Assembly (NCBI RefSeq): GCF_019112545.1
Contig: NW_025064908.1
Coordinates: 63,838-127,837, forward strand
DNA from: Guyanagaster necrorhizus
Taxonomy: Eukaryota > Basidiomycota > Agaricomycetes > Agaricales > Physalacriaceae
Reading direction: 5' to 3'
Length of the DNA stretch: 64,000 nt
In this document: positions 49,553 to 61,815 of the stretch, one piece after another
How the letters are laid out: each line of letters opens with the position of its first letter
How positions within the stretch are numbered: position 1 is the first letter of the stretch
The notes under the pieces: generated by a model
The model's database searches: none
What the model was told of the DNA's origin: nothing
Seen by the model: only the letters and a program-made list of their open reading frames with translations
Translations under genes and position numbers: made by a program

Positions 49553-52500
49553 TTACTCCCTCATTAAGACCATCATCCTGATGGTTTTAATTAAGGGATA
49601 ATTTATAATTGAGGATTGCATCATCAGCATCCATCCATTTTTCATTTACTCACTAGTTAGATTCAGGACCATAGCCTTTCCAGCTAATCAGGTAGTCTAC
49701 TGTCATTGTTATTCTGCTATCTTTTGCCTTTACTTTTCATAGTTTATGGTCAAGTATCTGGTTGATTTCATAATGCTTCTTATCATTGATTAGATCAAGT
49801 GGAGGTGGAGATGGCCATTCTTGATTCAGAAAGACTAACATGATGTAGAATGTGAAGAGTGTTTCATTAAAGACATTGTAGACTTTTCAGTGAGATGGTA
49901 GTCATAGCTTATAGGCTAATAAACTGACTTTGGTTATGACTAGGAATGGGCCTGTATATTTGTCAGCCAGTTTTTGTTTCAGTCATGGGAGATGAAGGTT
50001 AGTGGTGTTGAGCCACACTTTGTTGTTAATATTATAGGTGTGGAAGGTAGCATGGTGTTTATCATATTGTGTTTTTATAGTGGAGGTGATGCATTTAAGG
50101 GCAGTCTTTGTTTCATTGTGAATAGTGGCTATTGTGATGGCAAAGTCTGAGGAGGCTGGTGTTGTGATGTGGGTGCATGTGGTTTGGGCAACATGAGGGT
50201 GATAGCTATAATTGATGAAAAATGGTGTTTTTCCTGTGGTGGAGTGTATGCAGTTCTTATGCTGAAAGGTGGTGAGGGCTAGCTATTTGGCCCAGTCATC
50301 TTGGCAGTAATTGATAAATAGTTGGAGGTACTTTTTGATTTCTTGGTTGATGCATTCAGTTTGACCATCAGTTTGAGGGTAGTATGTGGTTGAAGCATTT
50401 CAGTAGATGTATAGAAGGTGGTAAAGGTTGTCCAAGAACTTGAAGATGAATTGTAGGCCATGATCAGAAATTACAACTTGTAGTATGCTATACTTGGCAT
50501 ATACTTCATCACAAAGAATCTTTGCCCAATCTTCTGACATCAGTTCTGTTGAGCATGTGATCAGAATGATAGCCTTTGAGAATCTGTCAATAATGACAAA
50601 TATTATATTATACCCATTGCACTCTGGGAGACCAGTGATCATATCTATCATTATATGAGTCCATGGCATCATGGGTATTTTATTTGGATGTAAGGGCACT
50701 ATCCATGGTTGAGTGGATAATTTGCCATGTTAACACATTTTGCATCCTTTAACATACTATTTGATATCCTGTCCCATCTTCAGCCATCAATACTCTCACA
50801 AGACTAATTCTTTAGTCTTTGCAATCCCTGGGTGTCCTGCTGTGGCATGGTCATGATATATGGCAATGATCTCATCTTATAGGCCTTGATTCTGAGGTAT
50901 ATAGATATGGCTGTCATAGTGAATTATCCCTCCTTCTTTCTTCATTTCTCATTTGTGGTTGAGAGATGGAGCTACATGCTGGTTTCATTTACTCATGTGT
51001 GAAGTCACACTTTTGATCTGTTTATGCATCTCTTCTTCTGTTGGCATTATCATAGTGCAGAAATATTCCACCTTTAGGAGAATGACACCTTCATTATCAT
51101 CTCCTCCTTGGTTGTGATCTGCTTGTTGACTAAGGAGATTGGCTTTCTTGTTGGCTGTCCCTACTTTATGGTGTAGGGTGTATTGATATTGGCTTAGTTC
51201 AGTTACCCACCAAGCTTGCTGCTGATTCAGTTTCTGTAGCTGTCAGAAATACCAGAGATTTTGATGGTTGGTCCAGATTTTGAAGTCTTGAACTGCACCA
51301 ATCAAGTAGTGCCATCACTCTTTGAGGGCAAGCATGATAGTGAGTAACTCCTTGTTATATATTTTGTAGTTTCATTCTGTAACTGAGAGAGCCTTTGAGA
51401 GAAATGCTACTGGTATCCACTTTCCTCCTTGCTTCTGGGAAAGCACCATTCTAATAGCTCCCTCACTTGAGTCAGCCTTGACTTGGAATTTCCCATCCTT
51501 TATGGGTATAGCTAGTATGACATCTTCAGTGACTCACCACTTTAGGTCATTGAATACTGCTTGTTGTGACTGTCTCCAGACCCAGAGAGTGTTCCCAGTT
51601 AGCTGGATCATTGGGCAGATTATTTTTCTATAGTCTCTGATGAACCAGTGGTAGAAGTTGATGAACTCTAGGAATGATTAGAGCTCCTTTTTCTTCATTG
51701 GCTCCAGCCACTCAGTGACTCCTGTGACTTTTACAGGATCCATGTGGATACTTCCTTTGCTGATAATGACCCTCAGATACTCCATCTCCAGTATCTCCAA
51801 TTCACATTTCTCTGCTCTGAGGAATAACTTGTGTTTTCTTATTAGTTCTAGAACTCACTGTACCAGATTCTGGTGCTCCACTCAATCTTTGGACATTATG
51901 AGAATGTCATCTAAGTATATTGTGACCTTTTTGGTGGCAATTAGATCTTTGAATATATTGTTCATCATCCATTGAAAGGTAGCAGATGAGTTGGTGAGTC
52001 CAAAGAACATGACCATAGGCTTGAAGAGCCTCCAGTTGGTCTGGAAGGTAGCCTTCTATTTGTTGCTTTCTTTAATGTGCACATTGTTATATCCTCATTG
52101 GACATTGAGTTTTGTATAATATTTGGCACCCCTGAGTTTGTCTATAAGTTCTGTGATCAATGGGAGCAGATAACAATTCTTGATCATTATTTCATTTAAC
52201 TTCCAATAGTCCTGAACAGGTTGTAGCTTCTTATTCTTTTTCTTGATGAAGAAGAATAGTGATGCCATTGGCAATTTGGAGGGTTGGCTTCATCCACTGG
52301 AGAGATTTTCATTGAGGAGCTTGTCTAGTTCCTCCTGTTTATGATTACTGAGTGAGTATGTTTTGCAGTCAAAGTTGGCATTAGCATTGGAGATCAGTTT
52401 GATCATATGGTCCCATGATTTGGATTTGAGCAATTCATCAAAGCTCTCCTTTTCAAAGAGGTCCTGATAGTCTCTGGCCCATTCAGGGACCATCTCCTCA

Positions 52501-53483
52501 AACATCTTTTCTTTCTTTGTGACATTAGCCCATGCTACTAGATTATTGGCATGATGTATAGCCTGGATGTGAAGGGCTTGTTGAAAATATACTGTGAGGA
52601 TTGTTTCTCTATCCTCCATCTCCTTGTTCCATCAGTCTTCTGGATCTTCATTGGGTAATTCAAATAGAATCTTCTGACACTTGCACCAAGTGAAGGTGAT
52701 TCACCTATTCTTCCAGTTGACCAAGAGATTATGCCAGATCAATCAGTCATGACCAAGGAAGACTTCTTTGGTTTCAAGGTCTGTGATAGTCAAGTTGATT
52801 CACCCAGAGTGGTCTCCAATAGTTAGATATAGCTTGATGAATTTAGTAATTGAGCTGGCTTGATTCTTGGTTCCATCAGTGTTGTACATGGGGATGGGTG
52901 CTGCCATGGCCCAGATAGAGAGGTGGTGCTTATCAATGAAAGCATGATTTATTAAGCTACTAGTGCATCTGCTGTCGATTAAGGCAGTGATGACATGGGT
53001 GGACTGATTGGTTAAGGTCTCAATTTGCACCTTAGTGGTCAAGTCCTGGCCTGGGGTCTTGGTGTGTCAAATGTATCATTGGGGGCCTCAGAGTTCATCC
53101 AGCCATTCTAGGGCTTAGTATCACTCTACCTTCTTTATTCCCTCAATCATCTCATCTATAACTTCTTTGGCTCAGGTTTTGTGTATCCAGTTCTTGAGTA
53201 CAGTCTTTGCTGCCTCTTCTATTGGTGCTTCCCTAATGGCCTGTCAGGTCCATTCAGTATCAAATGGCTTGAGCCATTTGGTGGAGGCCTCTCCCCCTGT
53301 TTCACCTATGGGTGTTTGAGATTTTTCTTTTGGCAATTCTTTGGCAGGATGCATAGTAGTCAAAGCAGATATATTTGAATACACACATAGTTTAGATATA
53401 CTCATTCCTACAGAGAGGCTATTAGTCTGTTCTGTAGCTTTGTTCATCCTGCTAAGTCCTTCAGCTGATCCAGTAGAATCACT
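49553..53483 (-). pseudogene. pol of element I
   Basis: Minus strand, high to low: pol start at about 53,486 (MSDSTGSAEGLSR-like N-terminus), protease (LIDSRCTSSLINHAFI, DSR in place of DSG, about 52,980), RT with intact YLDD (about 51,915), RNase H (about 51,480-51,250), integrase zinc finger and core (ISDHGLQF, about 50,460) and chromodomain ending near 49,590. It carries numerous stops and little CG. Confidence 0.85.
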
Positions 53484-53698
53484 CACTGGTCAGCCTCTTC
53501 TTTTACCTCTTCAATCTTTGTTTCTGAGTCCAGTTCTTCAGCTTCCTTTTGTAGCTCCATGATCTGTGCTCAAATGTCTTCTCAAGTTCTCTTCTTCTTT
53601 GGGCAATCTCTTGATATATGACTCTTCTGTCCACAATTAAAACACTTTCCCTCCTTCTTCAAGCAATCAATGTCTATTAGTTTGCTGATCCTCATGTA
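53484..53698 (-). pseudogene. gag C-terminus of element I
   Basis: From the gag stop (53,484-53,486) back through the acidic tail to the CCHC knuckle region near 53,620-53,645 and the MDID-like linker. It is cut by the LTR of element J. Confidence 0.75.
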
Positions 53699-54176
53699 TA
53701 TTATGCCCAAGCATCATGTGGACTAATACATGTGATAAACAGGTGTCCCTTCACACTTTGAGAGATCAGCTGAGTTCACTGATGTGTACTCATACTGATG
53801 TGTCACAAGATCAAGAGTAGACTCAAGGTAGAATGATAGTTATAAACTTTAGCTCAAAGCTGAGGTTTCCAGCAAGAGCAAGCCTCCTTAAATACTGTAT
53901 ATGCTTAACTATTAATACCTACTACTTATTGTGCATTTCCTTGTCTCAGCTGCTTGTTGTCCTTGTGCATCGTTACTGTACATAAAAGGCTGATTGTGCA
54001 TTTGTTGTTGGACATTGGTAGCATTGGAAAACTATGATGAGGTCAGCTTGTTGTGATGACTAAGCTGTTCCCACAGTCTTCTGCACTTATTCTTGACATC
54101 CTGACTGAGCATAAATAGGGGTCAAAAAGAAGAAAATAGAGAAAAATCATAACATTACCCCCTCCTTAAGACCATT
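53699..54176 (-). mobile_element. Element J: 3' LTR plus 23 bp of internal sequence
   Basis: A 455-bp minus-strand LTR (53,699-54,153) followed by the polypurine tract and the first bases of the family's 3' untranslated spacer (to 54,176), where element K begins. No other part of J can be assigned. RNA-start motif at 53,849-53,861. Confidence 0.8.
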
Positions 54177-54611
54177 TGTTAGGCTCAAGCGTCATGTGAA
54201 TGGATACACATGATAAACAGGTGTTCCTTCGCACTTCGAGGAATCACCTGAGTCCACTTAGTATATACCCGTTTGGTGTGACACAAGGTCAGTTGTTGAC
54301 TCGAGGTAGAATGGCGTGTATAAACTTTAGCTCAAAGCTGGGGTTTTATCAGCAAGAGCGTTGGTCCTTAAATACTGTACAGATGTCTCTAATTATATCG
54401 CTACTTATTATGCTTGTCTGTGGCCATGGTGCTCGTTGTCCTTGAGCATCGCTACCATACATAAAAGGATGATTGTGTTATCATTAGGCTCAACTGTCAT
54501 GGTGACTTGATGGGTAGGTTAGTTGTGCTGACTAAGCTTCCCATGGTCTTGTGCCTTTCTGACTAAGCATAAATAGGAGTATAAGGAGATAAAGGAAAGA
54601 AATTTGTAACA
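54177..54611 (-). repeat. 3' LTR of element K
   Basis: 435 bp; on the minus strand it ends CGCTTGAGCCTAACA. RNA-start motif AGCTTTGAGCTAA (minus strand) at 54,327-54,339. The polypurine tract follows at about 54,612-54,626. Confidence 0.9.
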
Positions 54612-54644
54612 TTACCCCCCGCTTAAGACCATCGTCCCAATGGC

Positions 54645-57600
54645 TTAATTAAGGGATAATTCATAGTCATGTATGGTGTCATCAGCGTTCATGTATTTTT
54701 CATTGATCCATTGATTTGATTCTGGGCTGTAACCTTTCCAACTGACGAGGTAATCCATGGTAGTGGTTATGCTGCCCCCGCACGCTTTGACTTTATGCAG
54801 TTTATGATTTAAGACTTGGTCGATTTCGTAGTGTTCCTCGTTGTCGATTAAGTCGGGGGGCGGTGGTGGCAGTCTTTTCTGATTAGGGAAGGCTGGCGCA
54901 ATGTATGGTGTCAAGAGAGCCTCATTAAAGATGTCATGGATTTTCCATCCTGACGGTAGGGTTAGTTTATAGGTGGATTCTCTGACTTTGGACACGATGG
55001 AAAAGGGGCCTGTGCGCTTGTCGGCGAGTTTTCATTTCAGGCGAGGGAGGTGGAGGTTAGTGGTGTCGAGCCAGACTTTGTCATGGGTCTGGTATACATG
55101 TGCCATGCATCGGTGTTTGTCATATTGTCTTTTCATCGTGTCTGCTGTTTTCTCTAGCGTGGTTTTTGTTTCGGCGTGGATCTTTTCCAAGGTTGTCGTG
55201 AAGTCCTTGGAAGCAGGGGTTGTTACTTTATGGTGAGTTGTTTGCACGATGTATGGGTGACGGCCGTGGTTGACGAAGAAGGGCATGAGGCCTGTGGCAG
55301 AGTGGACTCTGTTATTGTGTTGAAAGGCGGCGAGTGCTAGCCATTCGACCCAATCGTCCTGACAGTAGTTGATAAACAGCCGGAGGTATTTTTCAACTTC
55401 TTGGTTTGCCTGCTCGGTTTGCCCGTCGGTCTGTGGATGATAGGCGGTGGATGCATTTTGTTTTATCTGCAGTAGTTTGTACAGGTCATTGAGGAATTTC
55501 AAAATGAATTGCGGTCCTCAGTCGGAAATGACCACTTGTGGCATCCCATATTTGGCATATACCTCGTCTCGCAGAATCTTTGCCCATCCCTCCGAGGTTA
55601 GCTCAGTGGAACACGCAATTGGGATGATCGTTTTGGAGAATCGGTCTACTATGATGAGGATCGCATCATAGCCATTGCAATCCAGTAACCCCATAATCAT
55701 GTCTACGGAGATATGAGTCCATGGTTGTGATGGTACTTTGTTAGGGTGTAAGGGCGCTGGTCGTGGTTGTGTTGACGCCTTTTCCTGTTGGCATGTTTCA
55801 CAGGCCTTGACGTACAATGTGATGTCATTGTTAAGTTTGGGCCACCAATAATTTCGTAGGATGAGTTCTTTTGTTTTGGTGATGCCAGGATGGCCTGCCG
55901 TGGCATGGTTGTGGCACATGGCCATGATTTCTCCACGCAATTGTTGAACTTGTGGGATGTAGATTCTCCTGTCATAGCGGATCATCCCGTCTTCTTTTGT
56001 CATTCCCCGCTTGTGATTGAGTGAGGCGGCAATCCGCTGATCCCATTTATGTGTGTCCCGCGTCGCGCTTCTGATGCGCTTGTGTATCTCCTCCTCCATT
56101 GGCATTATTAGCGCTCGGAAGTGTTTGGGGTGTAAAATGGTAACTCCATCATTATCGTTCCCTCCTTGGTCATGGTCTGCATGATGGGAGAGGAGGTCGG
56201 CTTTTTTGTTAGTGACCCCGGCCTTATGATGGAGTGTGTACTGATATTGGGCGAGTTTGGTGACCCATCGGGCTTGGCGATGGTTCAGCTTCTGGGGTTG
56301 ATGGAAGTACCTAAGATTTTGGTGGTCCGTCCAGATTTCGAAAGTGTCGGCTGCCCCAATTAGATAGTGTCGCCATTCCTCAAGAGCGAGTATGATCGCA
56401 AGTAACTCCTTGTCATAAATTTCATAGTTCCTTTTGGTCACAGTTAGTGCCTTTGAAAGGAAGGCAACAGGGCGCCATTTCCCATCCTGTTCCTGGGATA
56501 ATACAGCGCCGATGGCTCCTTCACTGGAATCGGCCTCGACTCAGAACTTCCCTTCCTGAGATGGAATGGCAAGTACTACGTCCTCTGCCAATCGCCGTTT
56601 CAAGTCCTCAAATGCTAGTTGTTGAGAAGTCCCCCATCCCCATGGAGCGTTTCCTGTAAGTTGTGTCATGGGGCAGACAATTTTGCTGTAGTCTCATATA
56701 AATCGCCTGTAGAAATTGGTGAAGCTGAGGAAGGATTGCAACTCCTTTTTCCTGGTGGGGATCGGCCAGTCCACTACCCCCGCAACTTTTATTGGGTCCA
56801 TGTGAATGCTCCCTTCGCTGATGATCACCCCAAGGTACTCGGTTTCTAGTACCTCGAATTCACATTTCTCTGCCTTGAGGAATAATTTGTGCTTCCTCAT
56901 GAGGGCGAGTACCTGTTGGACCAGACTGCGATGCTCCCCTCTTGTTTTGGACATTATGAGAATGTCGTCGAGATAAATGGTCACCTTCCCAGTGGCAATG
57001 AGGTCTCTGAATATGTTGTTCATCATCCACTGGAAGGTGGCCGGGGAGTTGGTCAAGCCGAAGAACATTACGGTGGGTTCGAACAACCCCCGGTTCGTTC
57101 TGAATGCGGCCTTCCATTCATCCCCCTCCTTGATTCGGACGTTATTATACCCCCAGCAGACATCGAGCTTGGTATAGTACTTGGCCCCTCAGAGCTTGTC
57201 CATCAGCTCCGAAATTAATGGTAACGGGTATCGATTCTTGATGGTCATTTCATTTAGTTTTCGATAGTCCTATACAGGGCGGAGTTTGCTGTCCTTCTTT
57301 TTCACGAAGAAGAAGGGGGAGGCCATGGGGGATTTTGACGGTCGGATTCGTCCTGAAGACAGGTTCTCATCTAGGAACTTGTCAAGTTCTATTTGTTCCT
57401 GACTGCTGAGGGGGTAGGTTTTGCAGTCGAGATTCACATTGGCATTGGGGATCAGTTCAATTGCATGATCCCAGGGCTTTGGGCATGGGAGTTTGTCGAA
57501 GCTCTCTTTTTCGAAGAGATCTTGGTAGTCACGTGCCCATTCCAGTACCATTTCTTCGAAGGTTCTCTCTTTCTTCCCTTCGTAAGCCTTGGTGGCCAGG

Positions 57601-58523
57601 TTGTTGGCGTGATGTACTGCCCGGATACGAATCTCTTCCTGTAGGTCGATGGCCAGGATGGTTTTGCCGTCTTCCATCTCCTCGTCCCACTTGTCCCCTG
57701 GATCTTCATCAGGTAGCTCATATGGGATTTTACGACATTGGCACTGCGCGAATGTGAGCCTCCCAGTCTTCCAATTGATGAGCGGGTTATGCCGGATCAG
57801 CCAGTCGTGCCCCAGGAACAATTCCTTTGTCCCGAGATCCGTTACAGCTAGATCAATCCTCTCGGAGTGATCCCTGATGGTTAATCTTAGTTCCACGAAT
57901 TCCGTGATTGACCTGGCTTGGTTCTTTGTTCCATCGGCATTGTATACTGGTATGGGCACGGCGGTGGATCTGGTGGGTAAATTGTACTGGTGGACGAAGG
58001 ATTGATTGATGGAGCTGCTGGTACAGCCACTGTCGATTAGGGTGCTGACTGAATGGGTGGTTTGATTTGTCAGGGTTTCGATTTGTGCTTTGGTTATCAG
58101 GTCCCTTCCAGGGGTTTTGGCTCATCTGACGAACTTTGGTGGGCTTTTTAGCTCATCCAACCATTCCAGGGCTTGGCTTCGCTCGGCTTTTCGTAATTTG
58201 TGTATGGTATCTGTGGTGACTTCCCCTGTCTTAGCCCGATGTACCCATCCTTGTAGGACGGCCTTGGCTGCACTGTCATCTACTGCCTCTTTGATGGCTC
58301 TCCATGTCCATTCGGTTTCGAATGGTTTGAGCCATTGTTTGGGGCTCTCTGCCCCTGTTCGGCCCTTAGGCGTTTGAGTTTCTTTTTTCGACTCTTTTGG
58401 GTGTGCATGATCAACTGGTATATTCGAATGTGCATATGTTACTACAGAAGTATTGTAAGTCCATCCAGCAGTTGAGACAGGCACACCATTAGTTCCTTTG
58501 GCCAATACAGTGGAGTCGGTCAC
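54645..58523 (-). pseudogene. pol of element K (protease, RT, RNase H, integrase, chromodomain)
   Basis: Minus strand. Domains, high to low: protease (LIDSGCTSSSINQSFV, 58,040-58,021), RT (about 57,330-56,690, active site YLDD at 56,975-56,964), RNase H (VEADSSEGAIGAVL, KELLAI, WTDHQNLRYF; about 56,560-56,300), integrase zinc finger (HNHATAGHPG through CETCQQEK, about 55,930-55,790), integrase core (VDMIMGL, VDRFSK, ISD followed by a stop and then GPQF) and chromodomain (YLVSWKGYSPESNQW, ending 54,645). About seven stops remain: six TGA at positions where relatives have Arg and one TAG where they have Gln (near 57,270). No catalytic residue other than these is visibly lost. The N-terminus is in the -1 frame relative to gag. 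Confidence 0.92.
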
Positions 58524-60180
58524 TGATTGGCCCCGTCTTTTACCTCCTCGATTTTTGTTTCCTTCCCGAGTTCTTCGTCTTCCTTTTGTAATTTGGCTAT
58601 CTGTGCTCGTATGTCTTCCCGGATTCTCTTCTTCTTCGGGCAGTCTTTAGCCAGGTGCCCCTTTTGGCCGCACGTGAAGCATTTCCCTTCTTTCTTCAGG
58701 CGGTCTATGTCCATAGGCTTTCCCGCCCCAGTGTATGTCGTCCCGGTACCTGTCTTCTGACTTCTGTAGTTAGGCGTTTGAGGGGATCCTGATGATTTCC
58801 CGGCAGTTTGCCCCAGCTTGTTCGGGGTTGGCGGGGTCGGCTTTTTGGAATATTCCTGTAGCGTCATTGCCTCTGCTTTCTGCCTTTGTCGCTCTTTGTA
58901 CATCTCGACGATCCATTCCTTCCATTCATCATATCCTACGGGCATCAACATTTTGACGCCCATGGCTGAGATCATCGTGAGGTATGAAGAGGGGACTCCT
59001 CGCTTGAGCGCCTCCACCATCCTTCTGTCGTTGGCAGTGTCATCTCTGATTCCTGCGAGTTTGGCAAGTTGTTCCAGTTCGTCGAAGTAGTCGGTTGCTG
59101 CCTTGTCCCCCATTTTATACTCCTTGATCTTCTGTTTGTGTACCTCCTGGACTGCAGGGTCGATGAATTTATCATTTAGCATTCGCTTGAATACCAGCCA
59201 CGAGGGATACCGGTAGTGTTCCCTAGTGGTGGATCGGAAATTTGGAGAGATCAAGATCCACCACGTTTTGGCCTTATCTTCCAGGTACGAGGTAGCGAAT
59301 GCGACTTTGTTCATATCGGTTCCGATATACCCGATGTAGACTTTGAAATATTGCTCGCAGTCTACTAGGAACCGATCGATGTCATCAGAGGCTCCCTTGA
59401 AAGGTCGGGGCTTTCGAAGGAGATTGGGGTGGCATTGTAGGATGTTGGCGTTATATGGGAGTGGACCCATCGGGTTAGGCCAGCCATCGAATGGCGGTTG
59501 ATTCCACTCCGCAGGTGGTCCCAGAAAGGAGTGCAGTGATTTGTCGTCGGCGACTGGACTTCCCTTCGGGTCGACGATGCGAACAATGACTCCATCTCGT
59601 ACCGTAAATCCGAGACGGACCGCCTCAGGGTCATCTCGGACCGGATCCTTTCTGCTCGATTCTGCTTGGTCCAGAGGTGGTTGCCCACTAAGAAGTCGGC
59701 TTCCCCTGCCAGTCCAGGGATTTTGAATTTTGGCGGGTTGCCATGCCGGCCGATTTCTGGATTGAACAAGCCGTGAAGCCATGCTTTGGATTGACAGATT
59801 GATATCGGCCTGGCTTCGGATTGAAGGGGCGACGTAGATGGCTCGTTTTGGTGGTATAGGGGGGGGGGGTGCAGCATTGGTGCTGGTGCCCTCGGTTTGT
59901 TGTGGGATTGGTATGGGGGTATCGGCATGAGCGGGTCTTCCAAGTGCCTTCAGCCGTACTCCTTCCATGCGTATTCTGTCACGGCATACTGCAAAATCTT
60001 TCTTTTTTCAGTTTCTGTTGCATACTGGTACTCCAGTCCTAATGACGTTGCTTGCCAGCACACGTCTTGCCACAAAAAGTTAGTCCCCCGCTCATACAAT
60101 TCCTGATACTCCTTGTTCCTTGCTCTTTCTTCTTCTTCTCTCAATGCTTCTTCATTGGTGTCCTCCCCCGCTTGTTCCAT
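58520..60180 (-). pseudogene. gag of element K
   Basis: The main frame runs from ATG 59,968 to the stop at 58,520 without interruption (482 codons). It has a proline-rich N-terminal part, the Ty3-type Gag domain (PRPFKGASDDIDRFLVDC, YLEDKAKTWWILISP, KQKIKEYKMGDKAATDYF) and one CCHC knuckle, CFTCGQKGHLAKDC (58,681-58,640). Upstream, 60,180-59,950 (RARNKEYQELYERGTNFLW) is conserved with B and C, where it is continuous with gag, so K carries a frameshift near 59,960. The +1 frame is also open further upstream (61,287-60,181), overlapping ORF1. Gag would form the particle shell. Confidence 0.88.
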
Positions 60181-60199
60181 TCATTGCTGATATGGGTCA

Positions 60200-61759
60200 T
60201 CACTGTCCTCGTCGTCCTCCTTGTTGCCCTCGTCCCCGCTGTCCTCTTCCTCGAGGAGGAAATAGATGGGCTGGTCGTAGATGGACGGCATGGCTGGTCG
60301 AAGGGTCGTCGGGGATCCCTCCGTTGATTTGGGTGCTAGGTCTGGTGGCCTCACGGTTGCTGGTTCGGGTGACAGGAGGACTCCTAAGTCGACTATAGCG
60401 CGTCCCTCCTCGCACTCTCGTCTCCTCCAGTTCTCGGCTATAGAGGCTGAAGTGTCGTTGGAACTCGGGATTGAGGAACTGCCGGGCGACTCTACTGCCC
60501 AGGAACTGCTGGAGAGCCCTGTTGGAGACGTGGGCATTGTCGGGTACTCAGAGCCCGTAGGCTCCGAGGACAGACTCAGCATCCAAGGAGATAGTATTGG
60601 TGCGGGTAGGGTAGGCGGGGGTGGGAGGTCGAGGCTCCTCGGCTCTCCCTCGTCTGATGGCCTCGTCCCAGCTAACAATGCTGGTGGGTCCTGTCCATGG
60701 GTCGTCTTCTGAAGCAGGCTCCCAGAAGGGAGACCCCGAGCCGGAGCGGAGTGCGTACTCTCTGGGGGAGGCTGACCCCATCCTTTCAACTTTCTCCCTT
60801 CTCCTTCATGCTCTTCCCTGCCTGTCATACTCTGCGGCCTCGTACTGCTCTCAGGCCTCCTCTCATACATAGTTGGCAAGCTCTTCTTGTGTTCGTCTAA
60901 TCTCCTCCCTTCAGTTCTGGTCCTGCTATCGGACCACTTTGTCGTAATTGAAGGGAATGGCAAGATCCCAGTCTGGGAATATTCGATGTATGATTCTGTC
61001 TCGCGTGGCTCTTCCCCTTTCACTGGCGGTTCCAACCTCTGGCTCACTCCCCACATGGAGGTGTCAGTAGGGGTCTCCTGCTGCAGAGATGGTAATCTCT
61101 GCGTTTGCATAGTTGGGGTGAATCGTCCTCCCGTGTGGATTGTCGATCCCCAGCCTACTGACGGACTGGCTGGAGCCGGAGTTGGGCTTGGTGGGGGTCT
61201 CAGGGGGGTTCTGGGGGGAGTCGGGACCTTCGTGGGGTCCCGTAGCCATCCAAGCGGCATCAAGGGAGTCCCGAGCATGGTTTCCAATCCCTGAGGGAAT
61301 TGGGAAGGCGGGATGCTCGGGGGAGCCTGCTGGAGTGATGTAGTTGGAGACCTCTGCGGGCTCCTGAGCGACGTTCATTGTCCACGGGTTCCGGAACCCT
61401 GTGAGAGCAGGGTGGCGGTTTCTGCTGTGTCATCGAGGGGGGTGTTGGGGTCCTTCCTCCTCGTGAAGGCTCCCCAGATCTGAGTCGTTATTCCTGGTTT
61501 CTGGTATGGGTCCCCCTTGTTGGAAGAAGGACGTTCTGGCGGAGGGGGGGATGTCATAGAAAGGGAGATCAGAGGTTACGTTGCGTAAAATTTGTTGAAT
61601 GTGCTGGAATGCTTGATAGTGCCTGACTATCCAAGCTGCTACTGATTGTCGTCCCCGACAGAGAGTGATGATGGCTAGAAGTCTGAGTAAAGTTCTGATA
61701 ATGGAAGCGATAAGCTCGAAGAAGTCGTGATTTAGGTCAGCAGTTGTTACTGGAGGCAT
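60200..61759 (-). pseudogene. ORF1 of element K (extra 5' open frame, family unknown)
   Basis: ATG 61,759 to TGA near 60,200, 519 codons in one frame. N-terminal hydrophobic segment FFELIASIIRTLLRLLAII (residues about 10-30), the block HRIFPDWDLAIPFNYDKVVR near the middle, then a highly charged, probably helical stretch, EYALRSGSGSPFWEP, RALQQFLGSRVARQFL, and a C-terminal RG-rich tail (PPRGRGQRGRGQQGGRRGQ). In-frame stops near 61,430, 61,064, 60,935, 60,923, 60,870, 60,858, 60,800 and 60,548 are TGA or TAG at positions that would be CGA or CAG. The same blocks in B and C show that this frame was translated. I recognise no family; a nucleic-acid-binding accessory protein is only a guess. Confidence 0.7.
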
Positions 61760-61801
61760 TCGGTTTCTCAGCACAATTGGGCTTGAGAAAGGGAAGGTAG
61801 A

Positions 61802-61814
61802 AGCTTCGAGCTAA
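61802..61814 (-). promoter_or_regulatory. Self-primer binding site of K
   Basis: Minus strand TTAGCTCGAAGCT, the exact complement of the RNA-start motif in the adjacent LTR (61,966-61,978, minus-strand AGCTTCGAGCTAA), which lies 33 nt downstream of a TATTTAA box. Confidence 0.85.
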
Positions 61815-61815
61815 T

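Noticed and set aside
60281..60712. Plus-strand 143-codon frame (and other long plus-strand frames at 57,393-57,757 and 60,887-61,294)
   Set aside because: They lie antisense to conserved ORF1/gag/pol of element K and show no conservation in other copies; long antisense frames are expected in this GC-richer copy.
60181..61287. 368-codon minus-strand frame in K as an independent protein
   Set aside because: Its upstream two thirds overlap ORF1, where the other frame has the blocks conserved with B and C. Only the part near the Gag N-terminus appears to be real coding in this frame.
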